A DNA stretch of 20,181 nucleotides, from the NCBI GenBank assembly GCA_002751075.1, contig NAOQ01000154.1, positions 91,772 through 111,952 on the forward strand, in the 5' to 3' direction. The stretch comes from Ichthyophonus hoferi. Taxonomy: Eukaryota > Opisthokonta > Ichthyosporea > Ichthyophonida > Ichthyophonidae. This document shows, in pieces, positions 12,301 to 20,181 of the stretch. The translations under genes were made by a program, and so were the position numbers. Each line of letters begins with the position of its first letter. Within the stretch, counting starts at the first letter, position 1. The notes beneath the pieces were generated by a model, which made no database searches, was not told where the DNA came from, and saw only the letters and a program-made list of their open reading frames with translations.

Positions 12301-13988
12301 AAGTGCAGTGTAGTATAGTATAGTATAATATAGTATAGTATTAGTATAGTATAGTATAGTAAGGTAGAGTATATAGAGTACACACCTCTATACAATAGAG
12401 CGACAGTCCCTCTAGCCGGTATGTTTCCCTACTTAACTTCACCAGCTGGGAGACTAGAGCCACTGTAGGGCCAGGGAAGGCACTACCAGTCTGTGCTGCC
12501 TCCAACCTGTGACCAATTCATATCGTACATTAATATTAAAATTGTATCTTGGCTAACTAATTGCCTATGCATACCAGACTGCCAATGGTACTATACCAGT
12601 TTTATAATCCTCATCCAATCAACTAATCAATATAAGTCAATGTTTAATAGGTTTAGGAGTTACATATGCTGGGTTAGCCCACAGAGGGGCTGTCATTACA
12701 GTGAATAAAACTAATAGAGGTTTATCCAATAGAAAGTCGGAAGTATATTTTACGGCACATATAGAAGAGGCTGGTATGCATGATCAGTCCCAAAACATAA
12801 CAAAGGAGACAGTCAAAGGCGGGAGAGAGGGAGAGAGCGATAGGGAAGGAAGGGCACCTACTGAGCTAATTGATCATTGGTGTGGCCAACTACCAGTGTG
12901 ATGAAGAATCCAACCAGACTAGACAGAAGCTCGGGGTTAAGAGTATCTCCGCCAGTCATTCCTGTGCAATAAACCATTAATATATTTATAGTGAGTATTG
13001 ATAACACAGTGAGTGTAAGAAAGAGAAAACATAAAGGCCACTAAAGATAGCGATAAGTAGAGGTAGACGAGGTAAGACACTAACAATGCATTGGGCCAGA
13101 GTGATCAATCTACCTCACTACATCAATACATACATACATATATCTAAAAATAAACACAACCATCAACTATAAATAACCAGCCAATCATACCATTCCATGA
13201 TTTTCCCCAGCTGCCCGCTACCATATGGACAGCATAGGAGGCTACCAGGCCTGGCACTGATTGGTGGAGACAGACTATGGCTAAGGTCTTGAGGAGCGCT
13301 GGGGTAGGGCTGGAAAAGGAGGCTAGGAACTCGAGGAACCTAAAGGGAAAAAGGGGTGATGGGTGCTATAGTTATGTCTATGATAGATACTGAAAGAGAG
13401 CAAGTATGGGAGGGTACCAGACATAAAGACAAGAACATCATGCAGGAGGTGACGTTGAATAGACAGTATAGGTAGTAATGATTGGATTAGATAGGGAGGT
13501 GGTAAACACTTACAGGTTAGAATAGTCCAGAGGGATTATGAAAATATAATAGGCTATTGTATATGAATGGCTCAGAGACAATATAGATAGATAGATAGAT
13601 AGATAGGTTGGCTAGTACCCGCTACATACCTGTACTGAATGGTGGGGGGGAGAGAGACGAAGGGCCCGTAAATGGCACGGCTGCCTCCTTGCTTAGTGGG
13701 TACTGTGGTATGTAGATAAGGTACAAAAGAGGGCTGGAGGTGTAGAGGTAAGTAACAATATAGTGTAGTTTAGTAGCACACCTTAAAAGGCTTACATTTA
13801 CACAGATGGACCACAAGTAATGTATGATTAGGATATCTAACTGCAATATGGTGGCACCCGCTAGGGCTCCACACTTACAATCTCACTCCCTTAAGTATTG
13901 GGTGTAATAATAATAATAATGCTTAACTCTCATGGTTTTCAACCTCTGTCATCTAAACCTACTACATACAGGGGTAGTGTCTGTAGGC

Positions 13989-14021
<33 letters not shown>

Positions 14022-17000
14022 TGGCAAAGATTGGTTCACAATGCACAAAGCCCACAGCAATTAGCAAGTTAAGTATATGAATGGAAAGGGGCCTAAAGCT
14101 CAGTGACATAGACACTCCTAGATAAGAATATATAGTTATATGTAGAATAGTACGATATATCATGTACATATGAATGTAGCCTAAAACGTCAGATAGTAGA
14201 TAGGATCCTAGTATATACAAGCTAGCTACCTGTAGTGCCTGCATAGCCTCGTATGTCTTAGAGCCAGGCTTGGATGACACCGCTACCTTGGACAGAACCC
14301 TGATAATGTCAGTGGTAGTCTGCAGGGATGTATAGGTATGTATGAGTGGATGGGCCCAGGGGCTATACCTGTACATATATCTATCTATCTATCTCTATAT
14401 ATATCTATATGTGTATAGACTAGACCAATAAAAAGACCCCTGTGGTCATCATAGTATGAAGATGGAAGGTTACCTGGTGATGATTGGCTCCCAGTTGCCA
14501 TAGTAACTTGGGAAGCGATGAAAGGAACAGGAGGCCAACCTCCTGGGGGCCCTCAACTGTATAGACTATTAATATCTTTCTAGATCGTCAATGAGCATTG
14601 GTGAATCACATGTTTTTCCCCACAATAACCAATAATTCGCAATCACGCAATACCATCATCCACACATGCCACAACATCTCCACAAAACCTTTCTCTTGGG
14701 GTATATCTCTGTATGTATGTAGTTCCATGCATGCATACATACCCATATCCCTCCATAAGGCCCATAACACAGACCTACCTTTCAAACTGTGGGTTGCTAA
14801 GAAGGCAATAGCCCTAGGCTTGGCTGGAGAGAATGGTTTAAGACGATTGTAGAGGTCTAGCACATTCTTAAGAAGCTCCTGTGTCCTTGTACTATAAGAG
14901 CAGAGGGGGAAGAGAGGGCGAGAGAGAGAGAGGAAATAAAGGATTGTGAGAACAGTATATATAGAAAATCTACGACAAAGAAAACATTGAAATACATGCA
15001 GGAAACTATACATACTCATATATATAGACATAAAGACATACATAATAAGTAAATATTTACCAATTAACCACGCTATCTAAAGCCAAAAATCATGCAGCAA
15101 TCCAAGGGATTGTATATAATTAATAAATAATTATAATGGACCACTCACCTGTCACCTTGCACACAGATAAGAAGTGTCTCTACTACAGCCAATAGGGTAG
15201 CAATAGGAGAGGAGGGACTGCAGGAGATATGATAGCATGTGTGAAATGCTAATCAGCCAATAGCCATGTAGTATACAATCTCTAAGTAAGTCGGCTAATA
15301 CACTACAACACAAGGGCACAGACGTAGGAGCAGGCCCAGCGGAGAATAAACCTATGTATACGTATATATATAGGGTATAGCTGCAGTAGCTCTACCCAAT
15401 AGTAATCGAAAGGGGTCCCTCAAATATGTCTTTAATTCTTTGTTAGTTTCCTTTTTCCTTTTATTTTTCCAGAGTGCCGTATATGTTTTAAATGAGCTAA
15501 TGTATATAGTAATAAAAGTACCAATGATAATGTACATAGCAATGAAAGTACCAATGATAATGTATATAGTAATAAAAGTACCAATGAGAACATAAGCTCT
15601 AAACCGAGCTGGAAAGAGTGAGAGGTGGCAAAAAATGAGGAGAAAATTAGGAAAATATTGATAAATATATACAGGCCAAGGATAAAAACCAGTCAAAGAA
15701 GGAAAGAGAGAGAGAGAGAAAAGAATGAAATACAACTACAACAGACAGCAGAGGAGCCTACCCTTGCAACACGGTCTCATCAGGAACCACCCCCAACTGA
15801 GTGTTCACATAGCTGAAGACCCTCTGACCCCACCCTGGTACTCCCTCTCCTCTTGGCTCCTTCTCTTTCCCTCCCTCTACCTTGCCTGCTCATTTTGATT
15901 GGATCAGCTATCTTATAAGAATTGCCCAACCATCCAATTATATCATCTCTGTACATGTCAGGCCATTGAATAAGATCTTAACATGTAAATTTAAACCATA
16001 CTATTAGCCAATATGAGCAGCCTGTCCAATCATCTAAGTACCTTCCGTACGAAAGGCAGAAGACGATAAGGAGAGGTAATTAATGGTGGCCTTGGATAAC
16101 TAATGAGTCCTATAGATAGTTGTTCAATAGATATGCTAACTTATAATAAGCAAATAGCAATTAAACACTACTGATGATGTAGCACTATGAGAAAAATAGA
16201 ATTCATCGCAACCAAATGTATCATGGTAACCAAGACAACCAAATAGGTAATCAAACTATAGACCATGTACAGGCAGTAGATCGAATCCATTAATAGCACC
16301 ACAAGACCTATAAGGTTAATAACTAATTATATTAATTGAATTAACCAATAAATTAGGACTATTGTTCCGGTGATGCCAGAGGAAAGCACCAATCAATTAA
16401 GCTATAAGTCACATGACTAGTGAGATAGTGAAAGATGTATCACATACGAATCCATGACCTGCGTCCAATTACCTTTGGTCTCGGCACGCTCGGCCAAGAA
16501 TAGAAGGCCTGCAATATCACACATGTCATAGTTCATGGCTGCATTTGGTTGAGGATGAGATTAGAGCTATATATGTATATATATAATAGTATGCATGTAT
16601 GCATGTAGGATAGTATGTAGGATAGTATATAGGATAGTATGCGTGGGTCTGACGGTACGTATGGTAGTATGATAGTATACATATATGTTTACATGTATGT
16701 TTATTTGGGTATTAGTGGACAGAGGTCATGCAAGAGGAAAGGCTGCAACCAAATAACTCCTACAAGAGAGGAGGCCCCTAAACCACAGAGGGCCGTTCTA
16801 TCTCTTGTTCATTGGTTTATTTCATATTTATGTTTCTCTCGATCAGTTAATTTGATATCTAATCATGCATCTATATTTAATATCTGTGATATGATTGGCC
16901 CGTTCTATCTCTCGTTCATTGGTTTATTTCATATTTATGTTTCTCTCGATCAGTTAATTTGATATCTAATCATGCATCTATATTTATTATCTGTGATATG

Positions 17001-19784
17001 ATTGGCCCTTATGGAGTCCTGTGAATACAGCCAATTATCGCTAGGATATATATGACATGAATGAATGCCTTTAAAGGATAGGCAGTCCATGTGTCTTCTT
17101 GAATAAAGGCCTGCAATGACTTAGGACCTATCAAAAGAAAGTATAGAAGATAAACAACCACTTACCGACCAAGGTCTGTCGTAGTTTATCATCTACCTCT
17201 CTATCCTCACCCAGGGGAAAGGCAGGCTGGGTATAAGTACAGTTAATAAAGGGTAACAGGTCCTTTAGGCAATATATAGATATCAAAGGAGAGGGAGGTA
17301 GTGCGCCAGAGAGTAAGAGATAGAGAAGCTAGGGGACTAGAGTCACAGGGTCAAGCCTCCAGGCAGGTAAGGGAGTACTCCATACAGCAGTCAATACTTC
17401 CCATGTCCTCTCTCAAATATCACTCACCTCCAATCCTATCCTTAGGCCTACTCAATGAGATACAAATACCCAATCACACACGGCAATGTAAGTGAATGCA
17501 TAAATAGATACCAGTGCCCACTGACCCTTATATATATATATACCCCTATAAACCTACCATCCAATGCCGTTTAATGTCCTTGGCAAACTCAGCCAACGGA
17601 GCAGCAGCGTTAAAAGGGGACATGCCAGTATCTAATCGTTTTCTGTAAAGATGACACCATAACTGCCTGCTGATATCTAGAATGGCTATTGGTAGAGAAT
17701 AAGAGATTAGCAATGATATTGTAGGGATACAAGCCAATAGAAAGATGGAGATAAAGTGCTACATATGTTGCATAGCACAGTAGGAGTAAAAAGAAACAGG
17801 CCCCTGCCTCCACCTCACGTGGATGATTCAGATTATTATGCACAGGCCAATCATTATTAGGTTATAGACTCCTGCATCACAGACAGGAGCATAGCATGCA
17901 TCATCTATAATATAGTTACCATATATGGTCTAGAATCTATAATATAATAACCATATATGGTCTATGATCTATAATGTAGTAACCATATACGGTCTACAAT
18001 CAATAACATAGTAACCATAGACGGTCTACAATCTATAATATAGTTACCATATATGGTCTGGGATTTATAATATAATAACCATATATGGTCTACGATCTAT
18101 AATATAGTAGCCATATATGGTCCAGGCCCACCTCCTCCTATTCACCCACTATGTACCTTGCATCACGCCCACAGCCATATTATTGACCTGGCTGGGCCCT
18201 AAGACAGCAGGCGAGGTCTCCACCCAGGCCTCAATCAGTCTAGGCATGAGACACTGAGGGGGCGAGGGACAGGCACAGGGTTAGCCGCGGAAGAAGTCGG
18301 GGGATATAGGTATATGATACTTGGCTGGGATCCATCCAGGACTACAGCATGGCAAAAGGAAATCGTCCAACATGGATTGGTTTAATATAAAAAAAATTGA
18401 TGAGGTCTTAGATGGTGATTGGATTAAAATGACAAAAATTATAAGACATCGAGATGTAGTGGGAGGTAGTGCAAAGCTTCATATTATAGAAGGTAATCTA
18501 GTAGTTATAGTACATAGTACTCTCGCTACAGGACCACAGGCCCACCTAAACTTGATAGACAAAGCAGCCAAGTACATGGCGCATAGTGGTAACAATATGC
18601 CACAGTTGCATTAGTCCTATATCATGAATGGTAACGATGATTGGGAGAGGGATAGAGGTGAGAGGTGATGTAATGTAAGTAACAGTGGAGTGGATGGGAC
18701 AAAGGAAAGGTCATTCTGACCCTCACGACGATTGACATGCGTGGATCATGGTTGTACACTGCCATATAAGACACTATATATATGTATATATTAGTACAAT
18801 CAACATACATTGGCAGAAGGGCATGACAGAAAGAGAAAGGGGAATGGGAGAGGGAGGGAGGGGGAGAGAAGCGAGAAGAAGAGAGGGTGAGAGAAAGGAG
18901 AGGGTGAGGTTAATTGCCTGGATGAACTGCAGTGTTTCTTTATCATTGGATAATCGGTTGTCGGAGAGTCCAGCCCATCCCCTTTCTATTGGCGTATGTA
19001 TATAAGAATAGGCAGGCTATGTAGTAGTTGCTAACCTCTTAGCAGTATTACTATTATTACTAATATTATTAGCAATAAAGATACTATAATTTGTAGCATC
19101 AATAACACCACAGGTAATAAAGAATTGATCTATATACTCTAGGTGAGTAGTACTTGTAGTCACTTGTTTTATATATAAAAAACGTGATCTCTCTATCTAT
19201 ATTAAAGACTGAACGATGTGACAAAGGTCCATAATAAACATACAGAGGTGTACAATACATCTGTGCATAGTACCGTACAAGGTACAGTCCTATATTCACC
19301 TCCCCCAGCACCCTACATATATCCTTCATGGACAGCCAGACATAGATGTTTGTACCAGTCAACCACACACATGCCCCCACCCTCACGTCACCAACCCTCC
19401 CACCTTCCAATCACCACATACCACTTAGATCCCCGCTGTTAATGGTGCCAGCAGTAGCAGCCTCATAGAGGGTACTAAACAGGGAGCCATGGGATTGGTC
19501 ACATAGACGTTGACCCAGTGGATAGCTAGAGAGGGAGGCCTGGGCATTCCATATGACCTCCTGCTGACATGCAGGATGCGATAAGTAGGTAGATGCATGT
19601 GTAATATGTAATAGTACAGGCATTATATATCCTATGGGTTATAATATGTCAAAGTAAACTACAACAGGTCAGTAATCTAACTAAAAAGGAGGAAAAGAAA
19701 AAAGAGAGAGAACAGGAGAGAGCCACCGCACCTTTTTAACCTTCTGTGATGAACTGCTTGCTTTACCCTCACTGGGAAGGAGCT
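9343..19784 (-). CDS. TEX10: TEX10 / IPI1-family ribosome-biogenesis protein (3' 23 exons, 5' end outside window)
   Basis: TEX10 (yeast Ipi1 family) forms the nuclear Rix1-type complex with PELP1 and WDR18 for pre-60S maturation. Exons: 19732-19784, 19422-19563, 19052-19129, 18918-18985, 18157-18253, 17558-17685, 17166-17226, 16473-16538, 15762-15834, 15149-15217, 14779-14891, 14474-14556, 14230-14319, 13630-13691, 13191-13339, 12894-12961, 12433-12490, 11636-11757, 11391-11449, 11064-11130, 10425-10536, 9870-9997, 9343-9441. Every junction keeps phase, giving 680 residues to a TAG stop. From memory, several pieces align in order with human TEX10: MPRLIEAWVET (human LLIECWIEA), FAKDIKRHWM (human DFKHHFM), ELLKNVLDLYNRL, AIYGPFVSLP, and near the end ELDVALLVIGELVRA (human ELPVVGQLLRL). 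The protein is alpha-helical HEAT-like throughout; the N-terminal IPI1 domain must lie upstream. The intron after 18918 starts with GC. Weaker calls are the acceptors at 13691 (ACTAAG) and 12490 (12499 is an in-frame alternative). An ATG at 19800 could give an alternative start, but family length argues against it. Confidence 0.88.
10695..10710. repeat. 16-bp perfect palindrome in a TEX10 intron
   Basis: AAGTAATTAATTACTT is a perfect inverted repeat with TAATTA at its centre. It sits in the intron between exons 11064-11130 and 10425-10536, with further TTAATTA-like strings nearby. No function is shown; A+T-rich palindromes arise easily. Confidence 0.6.
11850..11871. repeat. (TA)n dinucleotide repeat
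   Basis: About eleven uninterrupted TA units lie in a TEX10 intron. Confidence 0.9.
12153..12380. repeat. TATAG pentanucleotide array in a TEX10 intron
   Basis: About 220 bp of period-5 TATAG/TATGG/TGTAA units fill much of the intron between exons 12433-12490 and 11636-11757. Longer sub-blocks recur in it, such as TGTAATAGAG-type and TATGGTATAG-type segments, so it is a higher-order array rather than a pure microsatellite. It yields a tyrosine-rich open frame on the minus strand that is not a gene. Confidence 0.93.
13584..13607. repeat. (GATA)n tetranucleotide repeat
   Basis: About six GATA units lie in the intron just upstream of the TEX10 exon at 13191-13339. Confidence 0.88.
13991..14019. 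repeat. (GA)n dinucleotide repeat
   Basis: About fourteen uninterrupted AG units lie in a TEX10 intron. They produce spurious Arg-Glu and Ser-Leu open frames on the two strands. Confidence 0.93.
15501..15590. repeat. 30-bp x 3 tandem repeat carrying CCAAT
   Basis: Three head-to-tail 30-bp units start at 15501, 15531 and 15561, differing at only a few bases. Each contains AAAGTACCAATGA. The array lies in the 544-bp TEX10 intron 15218-15761. As the period is a multiple of three, it gives repetitive reading frames on both strands, which I regard as spurious. Confidence 0.93.
16589..16642. repeat. Short GTATGCAT / GTAGGATAGTAT repeats
   Basis: A few GTATGCAT units are followed by about three 12-bp units of the form GTAGGATAGTAT. 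They lie in the TEX10 intron 16539-17165, just upstream of the exon at 16473-16538. Confidence 0.8.
16794..17007. repeat. 107-bp tandem duplication in a TEX10 intron
   Basis: Copy 1 (16794-16900) and copy 2 (16901-17007) are adjacent, direct and differ by about two substitutions, so the event looks recent. Each copy carries ATTGG twice (TTCATTGGTTT and TGATTGGCC). No coding exon lies inside. Confidence 0.95.
17903..18126. repeat. 32-bp x 7 tandem array with CArG-like palindromes
   Basis: Seven units start at 17903, 17935, 17967, 17999, 18031, 18063 and 18095. The consensus is ATCTATAATATAGTAACC followed by ATATATGGTCTACG. The core CCATATATGG is exact in units 1, 2, 5, 6 and 7 and degenerate in units 3 and 4. 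Units 1-2 resemble units 5-6 more than their direct neighbours, which suggests duplication of a multi-unit block. The array lies in the TEX10 intron 17686-18156, about 30 bp from the exon that begins that intron. Confidence 0.95.
18372..18614 (+). CDS. Unidentified 80-residue ORF, antisense within a TEX10 intron
   Basis: This plus-strand frame lies inside the intron 18254-18917 of TEX10. From ATG it encodes 80 residues; the frame stays open a little further upstream to a stop at 18315. The product is not low-complexity, unlike most open frames here. It begins MDWFNIKKIDEVLDGDW, contains RHRDVVGGSAKLHIIEGN and ends in MAHSGNNMPQLH. It mixes charged, hydrophobic and glycine residues like a real folded domain. 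Codons favour A/T in the third position more than the TEX10 exons do. I do not recognise the family. It could be a fragment of a mobile-element protein, a small nested gene, or chance. I saw no terminal inverted repeats, poly(A) tail or target-site duplication around it. Confidence 0.25.
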   Translation: MDWFNIKKIDEVLDGDWIKMTKIIRHRDVVGGSAKLHIIEGNLVVIVHSTLATGPQAHLNLIDKAAKYMAHSGNNMPQLH

Positions 19785-20181
19785 CTGCAATAGGTGCCAT
19801 TCATAGCAACCACATTGTAAGGAGACAGATATCAGAAGAGGACGTAGACCAAGACAGGCATTGCAGTAGAGGTGATCAACATGAAAAGGGAGGAAGAAAA
19901 AAGATAGAAGGTGTGTGTGTATGCATAGTTGAGCTATTGGTCAATTGGGGAATAGAGTCACGCTGAGAGTGAACATAATGTAAAAAGGCCACATATGGCT
20001 TTTATCGCACCAATAAAATTAAGGAAAGAGTAGCAAAGAAACAAAGAAATTCAAAGCAATGAATAAGATATATGTGAAGTATATGAATATACGAATATAC
20101 GACTATATTAATAGCATAAGGGAGGGTAGAGCTAGAGTTTATAATATATAACAGAAACTAATGATGGGTATAAAGATATAT
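19785..20181 (-). other. Probable TEX10 intron running off the right edge
   Basis: The stretch upstream of the acceptor TATTGCAG at 19785-19792 is T-rich on the minus strand and shows no further exon with TEX10 similarity. An in-frame stop lies directly before the ATG at 19800. The ATG is therefore either intronic or an alternative start, with a short overlapping upstream frame beginning at 19804. Confidence 0.5.

Noticed and set aside
12114-12395. 93-residue tyrosine-rich ORF on the minus strand.
   Set aside because: It is the translation of the TATAG repeat array and has no non-repeat content.
14606-15043. Long minus-strand ORF of 145 residues as a single gene.
   Set aside because: Only the part from 14779 to 14891 is a TEX10 exon. 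The rest is read-through into introns bounded by clear splice sites.
16639-16962. 107-residue plus-strand ORF.
   Set aside because: Its second half is two partial translations of the 107-bp duplication; it lies in a TEX10 intron and resembles no family.
17052-17127. A possible extra TEX10 exon reading PKSLQAFIQEDTW on the minus strand.
   Set aside because: It has a fair acceptor at 17128 but no GT donor in the needed phase before the frame becomes non-conserved. The flanking exons (17166-17226 and 16473-16538) join directly in phase and match the family, so this is more likely intron.
17903-18126. CRISPR-like array.
   Set aside because: Units are contiguous 32-bp tandem repeats without unique spacers, in a eukaryotic intron.
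19732-19800. ATG at 19800 as the true TEX10 start codon.
   Set aside because: It gives an in-frame 23-codon first exon, but the family has several hundred more N-terminal residues with an IPI1 domain. TATTGCAG just inside it makes a good acceptor. Kept only as an alternative.
1-20181. Transposons, old viral copies, tRNA or rRNA genes.
   Set aside because: I saw no reverse transcriptase, transposase or integrase motifs, no long terminal or inverted repeats, and no tRNA or rRNA-like segments by reading. A profile search could still find short fragments.

Overview
The window is eukaryotic nuclear DNA, A+T-rich, with three intron-rich protein-coding genes. None of them is a single open frame. 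I found each by joining short exons (8 to 275 bp) whose splice phases agree and whose joined translation matches a known family. Introns are mostly 160-1300 bp and GT-AG, with acceptors often reading CTATAG, CAATAG or TGCAG. The gene set suggests a unicellular or early-branching relative of animals, perhaps ichthyosporean-like. It includes a TEX10 with the long animal-type C-terminal part, a TMEM70 homologue, and an ADA2 with the [10 protein letters not shown] signature. The lineage is inference, not something the sequence proves.

Layout: 1-4197 (minus strand) holds the first nine coding exons of ADA2, the SAGA-type transcription adaptor; the gene continues past the left edge. 4198-5412 is a divergent intergenic region. 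5413-8511 (plus strand) is a complete four-exon gene for a TMEM70-like mitochondrial inner-membrane protein. 8512-9342 separates two convergent 3' ends. 9343-19784 (minus strand) holds the last 23 coding exons of TEX10, a nuclear Rix1/PELP1-complex protein for 60S ribosome maturation. The TEX10 5' part lies beyond the right edge.

The three genes serve different housekeeping jobs (chromatin acetylation, ATP synthase assembly, ribosome assembly), so nothing suggests a functional cluster. Noncoding DNA is rich in microsatellites and short tandem arrays. Three things stand out. A 43-bp tandem array in an ADA2 intron copies the 3' splice site and exon start four times. A 32-bp x 7 array in a TEX10 intron carries CArG-like palindromes (CCATATATGG). 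The pentamer CCAAT/ATTGG is clearly over-represented throughout the noncoding DNA. I saw no tRNA, rRNA, CRISPR array or intact transposable element. One intronic antisense ORF (18372-18614) looks protein-like but is unidentified.
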